Positions 14,518 to 22,846 of a DNA stretch of 64,000 bases are shown here, piece after piece. The stretch's first letter is position 1. The number at the start of each line of letters is the position of its first letter. Source of the DNA: CADCVT01 sp036389485 (GTDB lineage Bacteria > Actinomycetota > Thermoleophilia > Solirubrobacterales > Solirubrobacteraceae); NCBI GenBank assembly GCA_036389485.1, contig DASVPR010000023.1:124001-188000 (forward strand). The letters run 5' to 3'. The notes under the pieces are model-generated. The model was not told the origin of the DNA and did not search any database. It worked only from the letters and a program-made list of their open reading frames with translations. The translations under genes and the position numbers were made by a program.

Positions 14518-15621
14518 CTAGACGGACGACGCCTTGCGCTGGGCGTTGTACGCCTCCGCGAGCCGGGCGACGCCCTCGTCGATCTGGTCCGCCGTCACGC
14601 CCGAGTACGCGAGGCGCAGCGTGTTCTGCCCGCCCTCGAGGAGGAAGTCGGTGCCCTTGACGAACGCGACCCCGCGCTCGGCGGCCGCCTGGAAGAGCGC
14701 GTCGACGTCGGTCCCCTCCGGCAGCTCGACCCACATGAAGTAGCCGCCCTCCGGCGGGGTGAACTTCGCGTCGGGCAGGTCGCGCTCGAGCGCGGCCGCG
14801 AGGCGTTCGACGCGCTCGGCGAGCGCGGCCTTGACCGTCTCGATCGAGTCGCGGATCCGCCCCGTCGCGCAGAACTGGTGGACGATCGACTGCGCCACCA
14901 TGTTCGGCGAGATGTAGGTGCTCGTCGCGCGCTTCTGGATCCGCGCGATGAGGTCGGGCGGGCCGACGAGGTAGCCGACGCGGATGCCGGGGCAGACCGT
15001 CTTGCTGAACGAGGACGCGTACACGACGCGGTCGTCGCGGTCGAGGCTGAGCATCGTCGGGAGCGTCTCGCCGGTGAAGCGCAGGTGGACGTACGGGTCG
15101 TCCTCGAAGATCACGAAGTCGTGGTCGTTGGCGAGGTGGAGCAGCTGCACGCGCTTCTCGCGCGACAGCGTGTAGCCGGCCGGGTTCTGGAAGGTGGGGA
15201 TGATGTGGGCGAGCTTCGGGTTGAGCCCCTGCGCGAGCGCGTGGCGGAGCTCGTCGACGTCGAGCCCGTCCTCCTCCAGCCCGATCATCCGGATGCTCGC
15301 GCCGCGCTGCTGGAGGCCGAGGAGCGTGCGGTCGTAGGTCGGGCGCTCCACGACGACCGCGTCGCCGTCCCCGACCAGGTCGTCGAAGAGGAACGCGTCG
15401 GCCTGCATCGAGCCGTTGGTGACCAGCACGTGCTCGACCCCGACCGCGTGCTGCTCGGCGATCCACTCCCGCAGCGGCGGGTAGCCGACGGACGTCCCGT
15501 ACGCGGTCGTCCCGCCCGGGTCGTTCTCGAACGCGAGCCGCGCGCACTCGCGCAGCCCCTCGACGTCCACGATGTCGAGCGAGGGCGCCCCGCGGGCGAA
15601 GGAGATGGTGTCGCCGGCCAT
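14518..15621 (-). CDS. PLP-dependent aminotransferase (class I/II, 2-aminoadipate aminotransferase-like)
   Basis: This 367-residue fold-type I enzyme transfers amino groups with pyridoxal phosphate. Landmarks are YGTSVGYPPLREWIA near residue 41, VTNGSMQADAFLF (PLP phosphate contact), PTFQNPAGYTLS with the Asn, EDDPYVHL with the Asp-x-Tyr, and SSFSKTVCPGIRVGY with the PLP lysine. The C-terminal domain contains PEGGYFMWVELPEG. The pattern resembles LysN and the catalytic half of MocR regulators, but no DNA-binding domain is attached. The substrate (aromatic amino acids or 2-aminoadipate) cannot be fixed from sequence. TAGCCT lies 7 nt before the ATG. Confidence 0.9.
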   Translation of the reverse strand: MAGDTISFARGAPSLDIVDVEGLRECARLAFENDPGGTTAYGTSVGYPPLREWIAEQHAVGVEHVLVTNGSMQADAFLFDDLVGDGDAVVVERPTYDRTLLGLQQRGASIRMIGLEEDGLDVDELRHALAQGLNPKLAHIIPTFQNPAGYTLSREKRVQLLHLANDHDFVIFEDDPYVHLRFTGETLPTMLSLDRDDRVVYASSFSKTVCPGIRVGYLVGPPDLIARIQKRATSTYISPNMVAQSIVHQFCATGRIRDSIETVKAALAERVERLAAALERDLPDAKFTPPEGGYFMWVELPEGTDVDALFQAAAERGVAFVKGTDFLLEGGQNTLRLAYSGVTADQIDEGVARLAEAYNAQRKASSV

Positions 15622-15628
15622 GCGCTGG

Positions 15629-15634
15629 AGGCTA
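15629..15634 (-). promoter_or_regulatory. -10 box (TAGCCT) of the aminotransferase gene
   Basis: TAGCCT is 7 nt before the ATG at 15621. Its TAG is the stop codon of the upstream coiled-coil gene. Confidence 0.5.
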
Positions 15635-15973
15635 CGACAGCGGCGGCTGCGGCGAGGTCTGCCGCACGTCCTGGACGTGCACGCGCGCGGTGTGCCGCTC
15701 CGGCGGCGCGTCCGGGAGCTCCGGCACCACGCCGCGCCCCTCCTGCGCGACGCGCCGCGCGGCCTCGCCGAGCGCCGCGACCAGGTCGTCGAGCTGCTCC
15801 TTGATCGCGAGCGCCTCGCCGAACCTCCGGTCGACCGTCTCCGCCGTCGCGATCAGCCGGTCGCTCAGCTCCCGGATCCTCCGGATCCGCGCCTCCGCGA
15901 ACGCGTCGGCCCGCCGACGAGCGGCGTCCGCGTACTCCTCCGCCTCCCGCCTGATCCGCGCCGCCTCGTCCAC
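15632..15973 (-). CDS. Small coiled-coil protein (113 residues)
   Basis: The first 90 residues are almost entirely helical and charged (EAARIRREAEEYADAARRRADAFAE...), with heptad-like Ala/Leu/Ile spacing like the b subunit of ATP synthase or a DivIVA-type tail. A Pro-rich, His/Val-containing tail follows. No membrane span is present. It starts at GTG 15973 with TAGGTT 9 nt upstream. Its function is unknown; a scaffold role is possible. The aminotransferase starts 10 bp after its stop. Confidence 0.65.
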   Translation of the reverse strand: MDEAARIRREAEEYADAARRRADAFAEARIRRIRELSDRLIATAETVDRRFGEALAIKEQLDDLVAALGEAARRVAQEGRGVVPELPDAPPERHTARVHVQDVRQTSPQPPLS

Positions 15974-15982
15974 CCAAGCTGC

Positions 15983-15988
15983 AACCTA
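15983..15988 (-). promoter_or_regulatory. -10 box (TAGGTT) of the coiled-coil gene
   Basis: TAGGTT lies 9 nt before the GTG at 15973. Confidence 0.45.
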
Positions 15989-16198
15989 GACGAGCGCGAG
16001 TGAGCACGCGGCGAGGCGGGTATTCCGACCCCCATCCGTGGTGGTGGTGACGCGGTGATAGCCCCCGGTGGCAGACGGGGCGGGGAGAATGCGCCGCGGC
16101 TCTGTCCCGCGTCTCCCTACAGCGGCAGTTCGTGACGTCGTGTCAGGCGCGTGTCGGCTTCCTCGGACAGAGCGAGGAGGCTCCGCGCAGATGAGGCG

Positions 16199-16462
16199 AT
16201 GGATCGACTGTCAGCAGAAGAGTTCGAAGAGGCGGTCCGCTACGAGACGTGGCTGCGCGTCCGGGCTCATCGCCGCGGCGAGGAGCGAAAGCTCGCCGAG
16301 CGCGCCGTGCTCGTCGTCTGCGTGCTCCTGCTGACCGCGACGTCCGCCGTGCTCGCGGCGAGCGGCGACAAGGCGGCCGCCCTCGCCGTCGCCGGCACGA
16401 CGACCGCGCTCGCCGGCCTGCTCGTGGCGCTTGCGAGATCGCCGGCGAACGACGATGCTTAG
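16199..16462 (+). CDS. Small two-helix membrane protein (87 residues)
   Basis: An acidic N-terminal helix (LSAEEFEEAVRYETWLRVRAHRRGEE) is followed by two hydrophobic segments (ERAVLVVCVLLLTATSAVLAA and AALAVAGTTTALAGLLVALA). Such proteins are often holin-like or modulators of membrane complexes, but no family is recognised. The start is uncertain: ATG 16199 is chosen; GTG 16151 would add 16 residues, and neither has a well-spaced ribosome site. Its TAG stop shares TTAG with the convergent gene's TAA. Confidence 0.5.
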   Translation: MDRLSAEEFEEAVRYETWLRVRAHRRGEERKLAERAVLVVCVLLLTATSAVLAASGDKAAALAVAGTTTALAGLLVALARSPANDDA

Positions 16463-16941
16463 CCAAGCGAGATCGTGAGCCTGCCGTCCCCGACCGCGAT
16501 CAAGTCGAACGCCAAGGAACGCCTCAGCTCGGCGACCAGCGCGACCTCGCGGTCCAGCGCGACCTCGATCGCCGCCGCGCCACCGGCGTAGGCGCGCAGG
16601 TTCACGGTCGCGACGCCGTCGATCCCGCGCAGCGCTCGTTCGAGCGCGCACAGCTGCGGGAGGTCGCCGCGGGCCTCGAGCGCCACGGCGCCCGCGAAGA
16701 CCATCGCCTCGCCTCCGCCGCGCCGCAGTGCCGCGACCGTCTGGTCCCAGACGTCGACGAGCCGCCGCAGCTCGGCGCCGAAGGCCTCGAGGGGATCGGG
16801 GCGAGGCGGCGGGGCGTCCGCGCGCGGGAAGCGACGCGGCTCGAGCGGCGGCGCCGCTTCGGCCTCGGCGTCCAGCTCCGCCTGCAGCGCCCGGAGGCGC
16901 TGCTCGAGGCTCGCGAGCGTCTCTTCGACGTCGTCGGTCAT
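16459..16941 (-). CDS. Hypothetical protein with coiled coil and a small alpha/beta domain
   Basis: Residues 1-30 form a coiled coil (VEETLASLEQRLRALQAELDAEAE). A Pro/Arg-rich linker follows, then a helical segment, and from about residue 85 a compact domain (LEARGDLPQLCALERALRGIDGVATVNLRAY...IEVAL). That domain has a beta-alpha-beta pattern resembling ferredoxin-like HMA or ACT domains, without a metal-binding CxxC. Total length is 160 residues. The function is unknown. It ends in TTAG shared with the convergent small membrane gene. Confidence 0.65.
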   Translation of the reverse strand: MTDDVEETLASLEQRLRALQAELDAEAEAAPPLEPRRFPRADAPPPRPDPLEAFGAELRRLVDVWDQTVAALRRGGGEAMVFAGAVALEARGDLPQLCALERALRGIDGVATVNLRAYAGGAAAIEVALDREVALVAELRRSLAFDLIAVGDGRLTISLG

Positions 16942-17252
16942 GGCCCGACCGCCTTCGCCGTGCGCGGGTACGGTCCTGCCGTGTTCGGCAAGCTCGCGAG
17001 AGCGAGGCGCTCACCCGCGCCGGCGTCGAGCGGTTCTTCGAGGAGCTTCGACCGCTCTTCGCGGATGACCCGGAAACACGACCGCCGGCCACGCGGGCCG
17101 GCGGTCATTGCCTTTGGCGCTCGGCGCCCGTCCCGGAGATGCCGGACGTCGCTCGCCGCAGTCGGCGCGAGACTAGACCGGGCCGAACCCCCGAGTGAAG
17201 TGCTCCGGTCGGAAAGTGGACGAACGTCGTACCGGAGACCGGCCGCGAAGCG
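16942..17252. other. Intergenic region between sucD and the coiled-coil gene
   Basis: No gene is supported; open frames here lack starts and codon bias. It holds the strong hairpin at 17080-17106 and otherwise nothing I can name. Confidence 0.5.
17080..17106 (-). terminator. Strong hairpin downstream of sucCD
   Basis: Perfect 11-bp arms GACCGCCGGCC (17080-17090) and GGCCGGCGGTC (17096-17106) enclose ACGCG. It lies about 150 nt after the sucD stop. In the sucD direction the 3' side reads GTGTTTCC, only a weak T-tract. It is the best terminator candidate for the sucCD operon. Confidence 0.5.
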
Positions 17253-18128
17253 CTAACCGCCGAGGATCTCGACGGCGATGTCGGCGACCTGCGTCGGGGT
17301 GCGGCCGACCCGCACGCCCTTGGCCTCCAGCGCCTCGGCCTTCGCCGCGGCGGTGCCCTTCGACCCGGACACGATCGCGCCCGCGTGGCCCATCGTCTTG
17401 CCCGGGGGCGCCGTGAAGCCGGCGATGTACGCGACGACCGGCTTCGACACGTTCTCGGCGATGTACTCGGCCGCCTCCTCCTCGGCCGAGCCGCCGATCT
17501 CGCCGCTCATGACGATCAGCTCCGTCTCGGGGTCGGCCTCGAACTTCGCGATGATGTCGATGAAGGACGAGCCGGGGACCGGGTCGCCGCCGATCCCGAC
17601 GATCGACGAGTTGCCGAACCCGCGCTGCGCCAGCTCGTTCCCGATCTGGTACGTCAAGGTCCCGGACCGCGACACCACGCCGACGTTCCCCTCCTTGAAG
17701 AAGGCGGCGGGGATGATCCCGACGTTCGCCTTGCCCGGCGACAGCGCGCCCGGGCAGTTCGGCCCGATGTGGGTGACGTCGCCGAAGCCCCGGAGGAAGT
17801 CGTAGACGCGCAGCTCGTCGTGCGCCGGGATGCCCTCGGTGATCGTCACGATCGTCTTGATGCCGGCGTCGGCGGCCTCCAGGATCGAGTCGGCGGCGAA
17901 CCGCGGCGGCACGAAGATCATCGCGGTGTTGGCCCCCCTCGAGGCGACCGCGTCGACGAACGTGTTGAACACGGGGACGCCCTCGACGTCCTGGCCGCCC
18001 TTGCCCGGCGTCACGCCCGCGACGACGTCCGTCCCGTAGCGCCGGTTGTTCATCGCGTGGAACGTGCCCTCGCGCCCGGTGATGCCGGAGACGCACAGCT
18101 TCGTGTCGGTGCCGACGACGATGCTCAC
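17253..18128 (-). CDS. sucD: Succinyl-CoA synthetase alpha subunit
   Basis: It forms, with SucC, the TCA-cycle enzyme that makes ATP or GTP from succinyl-CoA. The CoA-binding Rossmann domain begins VSIVVGTDTKLCVSGITGREG; the catalytic phosphohistidine lies in MGHAGAIVSG. TRSGT-like SRSGTLTYQI and GGDPVPGSSF (phosphate contact) are present. Length is 291 residues, standard. The GTG start at 18128 overlaps the sucC stop as GTGA. The C-terminal region (PTQVADIAVEIL) is complete. Confidence 0.95.
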   Translation of the reverse strand: MSIVVGTDTKLCVSGITGREGTFHAMNNRRYGTDVVAGVTPGKGGQDVEGVPVFNTFVDAVASRGANTAMIFVPPRFAADSILEAADAGIKTIVTITEGIPAHDELRVYDFLRGFGDVTHIGPNCPGALSPGKANVGIIPAAFFKEGNVGVVSRSGTLTYQIGNELAQRGFGNSSIVGIGGDPVPGSSFIDIIAKFEADPETELIVMSGEIGGSAEEEAAEYIAENVSKPVVAYIAGFTAPPGKTMGHAGAIVSGSKGTAAAKAEALEAKGVRVGRTPTQVADIAVEILGG

Positions 18129-19270
18129 GAGCGCTTCGCCGCCTCGACGACCTGAGCGGCCGCCTCGTCCATCGTCTTCGCGACCTCGACGTTCGGCAGA
18201 TCCGCCTCCGCCAGGATCTGACGCCCCTCGACGTCGTTCGTCCCGTCGAGCCGCACGACGAACGGCACGTCCGGCTTGATCTGCTCGAACGCGGTCACGA
18301 GCCCGCGCGCGACCTCGTCGCACCGCGTGATCCCGCCGAAGATGTTGAACAGCACGGCCTTCACGTTCGGGTTCGAGAGGATCACCTCGACGGCCGAGGT
18401 GATCGCCTCCGCCTTCGAGCCGCCGCCGGCGTCCAGGAAGTTCGCGGGCGAGCCGCCGGCCTGCGCGACGACGTCCAGCGTCGACATCACGAGCCCCGCG
18501 CCGTTGCCGAGGATGCCGATGTCGCCGTCGAGCTTCACGTAGGTCAGGTCGCGCTCGCGGGCCATCTTCTCCTGCGGGTCCTCGTCGCGGCCCTCGCGCA
18601 GCGCCGCGTTCTCGGGATGGCGGTACAGGGCGTTGTCGTCTAGGGTGACCTTCGCGTCGAGCGCGGCGACCTTCCGGTCCTTGGTCACGATCAGCGGGTT
18701 GACCTCGACGAGCATCGCGTCCTCGGAGACGAACGCGTCGTAGAGCTTGGCCAGCAGCGCGCCGACCGGGCGCACGACATCGTCGGCGACGCCCGCCTCG
18801 AACGCGAGCCGCCGGCCGTGGAAATCCTGAAAGCCGAGGAGGGGGTCCACGTGCAGGCGCGCGATCGCGCCGGGGTCGCGCTCGGCCACCTCCTCGATGT
18901 CCATCCCGCCCTGGGTCGAGAGCATGAACAGCGGCGCCTTGGCGGAGCGGTCGAAGACGATCGACGCGTAGTACTCCTCGTCGATCTCGCTCGCCGCCTC
19001 CAGCCACACCTCGTGGACGGTGAAGCCGCGGATGTCCATCCCGAGGATCGCCTTCGCGTGCTCGCGCGCCTCCTCGCGGTCGTTCGCGACCTTGATCCCG
19101 CCCGCCTTGCCCCGGCCGCCGATCAGGACCTGCGCCTTGACGACGCACGGATAGCCGACCTCGTCGGCCGCCGCGACGGCCTCCTCGACCGACTTCGCGG
19201 GGCGTCCTGTGGGTACGGGGACGCCGTGCCGCGCGAACAGCTGCTTGCCCTGGTACTCGAGAAGGTCCAT
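18125..19270 (-). CDS. sucC: Succinyl-CoA synthetase beta subunit (ADP/GDP-forming)
   Basis: It is the nucleotide-binding, ATP-grasp subunit of succinyl-CoA synthetase. The N-terminus MDLLEYQGKQLFARHGVPVP is canonical, followed by VVKAQVLIGGRGKAGGIK, the metal/nucleotide motif EVNPLIV, and GILGNGAGLVMSTLDVV with FNIFGGITRCDEVARG in the CoA-ligase domain. I use ATG 19270; the longer frame to 19315 adds 15 Arg-rich residues unlike the family. Length is 381 residues. TAGCGT lies 13 nt upstream of this ATG. SucD follows with a 4-bp overlap, so both subunits are made in step. Confidence 0.95.
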   Translation of the reverse strand: MDLLEYQGKQLFARHGVPVPTGRPAKSVEEAVAAADEVGYPCVVKAQVLIGGRGKAGGIKVANDREEAREHAKAILGMDIRGFTVHEVWLEAASEIDEEYYASIVFDRSAKAPLFMLSTQGGMDIEEVAERDPGAIARLHVDPLLGFQDFHGRRLAFEAGVADDVVRPVGALLAKLYDAFVSEDAMLVEVNPLIVTKDRKVAALDAKVTLDDNALYRHPENAALREGRDEDPQEKMARERDLTYVKLDGDIGILGNGAGLVMSTLDVVAQAGGSPANFLDAGGGSKAEAITSAVEVILSNPNVKAVLFNIFGGITRCDEVARGLVTAFEQIKPDVPFVVRLDGTNDVEGRQILAEADLPNVEVAKTMDEAAAQVVEAAKRS

Positions 19271-19283
19271 GAAGCGGGCCGGG

Positions 19284-19289
19284 ACGCTA
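19284..19289 (-). promoter_or_regulatory. -10 box (TAGCGT) of sucCD
   Basis: TAGCGT is 13 nt before the sucC ATG, leaving a very short leader. The divergent dehalogenase-like gene has TAGAAT at 19307. Confidence 0.4.
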
Positions 19290-19306
19290 GCACGCGGCCT
19301 CCGTCC

Positions 19307-19312
19307 TAGAAT
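19307..19312 (+). promoter_or_regulatory. -10 box (TAGAAT) of the dehalogenase-like gene
   Basis: TAGAAT lies 11 nt before the ATG at 19324. Confidence 0.45.
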
Positions 19313-19323
19313 CACCGCTCCTC

Positions 19324-20001
19324 ATGGCGCTTCCGAAGAACATCGAGTGGGTCACCTTCGACGTGTACGGGACGCTGATCGACTGGGAGAAGGGGGTCGT
19401 CGAGGCCTTCGAGAAGGAGGCCAAACGGGACGGCACGGCCTTCGATCGCGACCAGGTCGTCAGCCTCTTCCACGAGATCTCGCGCGAGGTCGAGGGCGGC
19501 TCCTACGAGCTGTACGCGGAGGTGCTGCGCCGCACGGCGATCGAGATCGCCAAGAAGCTCGAGTGGCCGCTCGAGCCGTCCCGCTCGAACTTCCTGCCGG
19601 ACTCCGTCCAGCGCTGGCCCGCGTTCCGCGAGACCAACCCGCAGCTCAAGAAGTTCGTCAAGAAGTTCCAGACCGGCCTGATCTCCAACATCGACGACAA
19701 GCTGCTCGGCCAGACCCGCCGGCACATCCCGCACGACTTCGACCTCGTCGTCACCGCCCAGCAGGTCCGCTCGTACAAGCCGGACCCGGCGCACTTCAAG
19801 GAGTTCGCCCGCCGCATCGGCGGCAAGAAAGGCTGGGTGCACGTCGCGAACTCGCTGTACCACGACGTCGAGCCGTGCGTGAAGGAGAAGATCCCCGTCG
19901 TCTGGGTCAACCGGCGCGGCGAGGAGCTCGAGTCGGGCAAGAAGAAGCCCGAGGCCGAGGTCAAGAACCTCGCCGAGGCCTTCGAGGTGCTCGGCGGCTG
20001 A
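19324..20001 (+). CDS. HAD-family hydrolase, haloacid dehalogenase type II-like
   Basis: The nucleophile motif is TFDVYGTLIDW (Asp12). Motif II is GLISNID with the Ser, motif III the lysine in RSYKPDP, and motif IV the region HVANSLYHDVEPC. The DVYGT and SYKPD signatures match L-2-haloacid dehalogenases, which hydrolyse 2-haloalkanoates, but many relatives are phosphatases. Length (225 residues) is normal. It ends in CTGA, overlapping the following MBL gene's likely CTG start, so the two may act in one pathway. Confidence 0.82.
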   Translation: MALPKNIEWVTFDVYGTLIDWEKGVVEAFEKEAKRDGTAFDRDQVVSLFHEISREVEGGSYELYAEVLRRTAIEIAKKLEWPLEPSRSNFLPDSVQRWPAFRETNPQLKKFVKKFQTGLISNIDDKLLGQTRRHIPHDFDLVVTAQQVRSYKPDPAHFKEFARRIGGKKGWVHVANSLYHDVEPCVKEKIPVVWVNRRGEELESGKKKPEAEVKNLAEAFEVLGG

Positions 20002-20759
20002 GGATCGTCTCCGTCCACCCGGACGTGCTCGTGGCCACGAGCCGGGTGTGGCAGACCACGTGCACGATCGTCCGGTCCGGGGCCGAGGCGTTCGTGGTCG
20101 ACTCGCCGGTGTACCCGGATGAGCTGGAGGTCCTGCCCGCGGTCCTCGAGCAGGCGCAGTTCCCGCTCAGCGGGCTGCTCGTCACCCACGCCGACTGGGA
20201 CCACCTGCTCGCGCGCCTCGCGTTCCCGGCCGCGGCGATCGGGTGCGCGGAGACCACGGCCGCGCGCCTCGCGGCCGAGCCGGGCGCCGCGGCGCGCGAG
20301 CTGCGGGCGTTCGACGCCGAGCACTACGTCGCGCGCGACCGCCCGCTGTCGCTCGGCGAGGTCCAGGCGCTGCCCGTCCCGGGGAAGCTGGAGGTCGGCG
20401 GGCGCGAGCTCGAGCTGCACCCGGCCGACGGCCACACCGCGGACGGCATGGCGATCTGGGTCCCGTGGGCGCGCGTGCTCGTCTGCGGCGACTACCTCTC
20501 GCCGGTGGAGATCCCGGCGATCTCCGAGGGCGGCTCGCGCAGCGCCTACCTCGCGACGCTCGCGCGCCTCGAGCCGCTGGTCGCGCAGGCGGCCCACGTC
20601 GTGCCCGGCCATGGGGAGCCGCTCGACGCCACGCGCGCAGCGGCCATCCTCCGCGAGGACCGCGCGTACCTGGAGGCGCTTCCCGACGCGAAGCTGCCGC
20701 TCGCCCGCCGGACGCCCGCGCAGGAGAAGATCCACGCGGAGAACGTGGCGCGGCTCTAG
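19998..20759 (+). CDS. Metallo-beta-lactamase-fold hydrolase with a likely CTG start
   Basis: Metal ligands are in THADWDHL (HxDxDH), HPADGHTADG, VLVCGDYLS and VVPGHGEPL, so this is a complete MBL-fold hydrolase. The product begins RIVSVHPDVLVATSRVWQTTCTIV, the expected first strand. No ATG or GTG precedes that strand in frame after the previous stop; the CTG at 19998 overlaps the dehalogenase stop (CTGA) with GAGGTG upstream, so I place the start there. The next in-frame GTG (20025) would delete the first strand. The stop shares CTAG with the convergent RTX gene. The substrate is unknown; glyoxalase II-like thioesters are a typical option. Confidence 0.82.
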   Translation: MRIVSVHPDVLVATSRVWQTTCTIVRSGAEAFVVDSPVYPDELEVLPAVLEQAQFPLSGLLVTHADWDHLLARLAFPAAAIGCAETTAARLAAEPGAAARELRAFDAEHYVARDRPLSLGEVQALPVPGKLEVGGRELELHPADGHTADGMAIWVPWARVLVCGDYLSPVEIPAISEGGSRSAYLATLARLEPLVAQAAHVVPGHGEPLDATRAAAILREDRAYLEALPDAKLPLARRTPAQEKIHAENVARL

Positions 20760-22846
20760 CCGAACTTCCCTCGGCGCTTCTTGGTCGCGCAGGTGCGGTA
20801 GCGCCGCGTGTCGGTCGCGACGCGGCCGTCCTTCAGCTCGACGCGCAGCCGCACCCGGATGCGGCCCTTGGGCAGGCCACGCAGGTCGATCGGGAGCCCG
20901 ATCCGGCGGCCGGTGACTGTCTTGACCCGCTTGCCGTTGATGAAGATCGTCACCCGCTTCACGGTCCCGCGGATCTCGCGCCGCACGCGGACCGTGAACT
21001 TCCGCCGCGAGGCGCAGCGGCGCGACGACGGCAGCGAGAGCAGACGGGAGATCGGCGGGGCCGCGGCGGGCGGCACCGGCGGGATCGTCACGGGCGGCGT
21101 CGTGACCGGCGGCGGCGCGGGCGGCGTCTCGACGGGCGGGACGATCGGCGGCTCGGCCGGCATCTCGACCGGCAGCGCGATGCCCTCGCAATCGGCGCTG
21201 ATCGTGTCCACCGCGTCGCCGCGGCCGGTGTCATTGCCCGCCCCGCAGGCGAGATCGTCCGCGCTGCCGTCGCGCGCCTCGATCTTGTCGTCGCCGTCGT
21301 TGGCCCTGATCAGGTCGCCGCCGCCCTCGCCGTCGAGGTCGTCGGCGCCGTCCTCGACGTCGGCCTCGATGATCGCGGCGAAGGGGCCGGTGACCCCGAA
21401 GCCCTCGAGCGTGTCGTCCCCACCGCCGCCGCGCAGCGTGTCCGCCCCGGCGAGACCGCGCAGGACGTTGGGCCCCCCGTCGCCGACCAGCGTGTCGTTC
21501 CCGCTCCCGCCGGTGAGGTTCTCGATGTCGGTGTGGGCGTTGTCGCCCTCCAGCGACGCGCCGTCGTCCGCCGCCCCGTCGGTGTCGACCGACACCGCCG
21601 CGGCCCGAGCGGCGAAGAACCCGCCGATGCCGGTGCCCGGCTCGCCGTACTGGACGGTGTCCGTGCCCGCCCCTCCGCTCATGTCGTCCGCCCCGTTCGG
21701 CAGGTCGGGGTCGAACTGGCTGAAGCCCGACTGGCGGAACAGGTCGTCGCCGTCGCCGCCGAACTCGTCGTCGTCGCCCTCGCTGCCGTCGGCGATGTCG
21801 TTGCCGCCGTCGCCGTACACGAAGTCGTTCCCGGTGTCGGCGCGTATCTCGTCGTCGTCGCCGTCGCCGTGGATCGTGTCGCTGTGGTTGCCGCCGAAGA
21901 GGAGGTCGTCGCCGCCCCCGCCGTTGATGGCGTCCGCCCCCGAGCCGCCGCTGAGGGTCTCGTTGTTCGGACCTCCGGTGAGGATGTCGCCGAAGGCCGC
22001 GTTGTTGGAGCCGACGACCGAGCGCCACGCGCCGAAGTACGTGTCGTGGCCGCCCTGCCCGTCCTCCTGCGGTGGCAGGGTGCCGCCGCCCGGTGCTCCT
22101 CCGGTCCCGTCGAGCAGCGTCACCCTGACCGGGTTGGACGCCGAGGCGTACGAGATCGTGCCGAAGCCGTCGAGCGCCGCGCGGAACTTGTCGTTCCCGG
22201 GGCCGCCCGTCGCCAGGTCGCTCGTCGTGATGTCGTCGTTGCCGTTCTGGCCGCGGAGGGTCGAGAAGCCCTGGCGATCTCCGGTGCCGTCACCGCCGGC
22301 GGCGCTGAGGATGTCGTTGTCGTCCTCGCCGAAGACGTCGAGGGTGACGGCTCTGTCGAACTCGATGTCGCGGTCGATGCCGTCGGCCTCGCCCGCGTTG
22401 AGGTTGACCTGCGTGGCCCCGTTGAACCCGGGCACCCGGCCCAGCGTGATCTCGTCCACCCCGGTCGTGCCGAAGATCGTGAGGTCGGCCACCGGGGCGA
22501 ATCCCGTCTCGACGTTGACGTCCCATTCGATCTCGGGGGAGGAACCCTCGCCGGCCACCGTGGCTCCGGGCGCGAACGGCCCGCCGGTGAGGTCGATGCT
22601 GAACTGCTCGGCGTCGACCGGGTCGCCGTTGACGACGATGAGGTCGGTGTTGTTGACGGTCGCCGCGCCGCATGCGCCGTCCTCCGTGTGGATCGCGCCG
22701 CTGCTCACGAAGAACGTGCCGGCGAGCTCGTTGCCGAACGTCGCCGTCACCGTGCCCGCGTTGAAGGTGCACAAGTCGAATGCCCGGGCGGGCGTGGCCG
22801 TCAGCAGGAGGACGAGCGTCGTGAGGACGGCGGCGCGGAGCTTCAT
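20756..22846 (-). CDS. Secreted RTX-type calcium-binding repeat protein A (last of four)
   Basis: A signal peptide (MKLRAAVLTTLVLLLTATPARA) leads a 696-residue exported protein. The central two-thirds contain many GGxGxDxLxGxxGxD nonapeptide-type repeats (for example GGGGDDLLFGGNHSDTIHGDGDDDEI), which fold into calcium-binding beta-rolls. A Pro/Thr-rich linker leads to a C-terminal domain of about 90 residues (LPSSRRCASRRKFTVRVRRE...) with predicted beta strands, two cysteines and a basic end. ATG 22846 overlaps the stop of the gene before it as ATGA. The upstream extension of the longest frame is the previous gene's tail in another frame. A surface or extracellular role, perhaps adhesion or matrix, is inferred; no catalytic domain is seen. 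Confidence 0.85.
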   Translation of the reverse strand: MKLRAAVLTTLVLLLTATPARAFDLCTFNAGTVTATFGNELAGTFFVSSGAIHTEDGACGAATVNNTDLIVVNGDPVDAEQFSIDLTGGPFAPGATVAGEGSSPEIEWDVNVETGFAPVADLTIFGTTGVDEITLGRVPGFNGATQVNLNAGEADGIDRDIEFDRAVTLDVFGEDDNDILSAAGGDGTGDRQGFSTLRGQNGNDDITTSDLATGGPGNDKFRAALDGFGTISYASASNPVRVTLLDGTGGAPGGGTLPPQEDGQGGHDTYFGAWRSVVGSNNAAFGDILTGGPNNETLSGGSGADAINGGGGDDLLFGGNHSDTIHGDGDDDEIRADTGNDFVYGDGGNDIADGSEGDDDEFGGDGDDLFRQSGFSQFDPDLPNGADDMSGGAGTDTVQYGEPGTGIGGFFAARAAAVSVDTDGAADDGASLEGDNAHTDIENLTGGSGNDTLVGDGGPNVLRGLAGADTLRGGGGDDTLEGFGVTGPFAAIIEADVEDGADDLDGEGGGDLIRANDGDDKIEARDGSADDLACGAGNDTGRGDAVDTISADCEGIALPVEMPAEPPIVPPVETPPAPPPVTTPPVTIPPVPPAAAPPISRLLSLPSSRRCASRRKFTVRVRREIRGTVKRVTIFINGKRVKTVTGRRIGLPIDLRGLPKGRIRVRLRVELKDGRVATDTRRYRTCATKKRRGKFG
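20769..21034 (-). repeat. Conserved 3' domain block, copy 1 of 4 in the RTX cluster
   Basis: The DNA encoding the SSRRCASRRKF-to-RTCATKK domain is closely conserved in all four RTX genes. Copies lie at 20769-21034, about 22858-23124, 24873-25142 and 26790-27061. The blocks differ mainly at third codon positions and are far more alike than the repeat regions. Confidence 0.8.
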
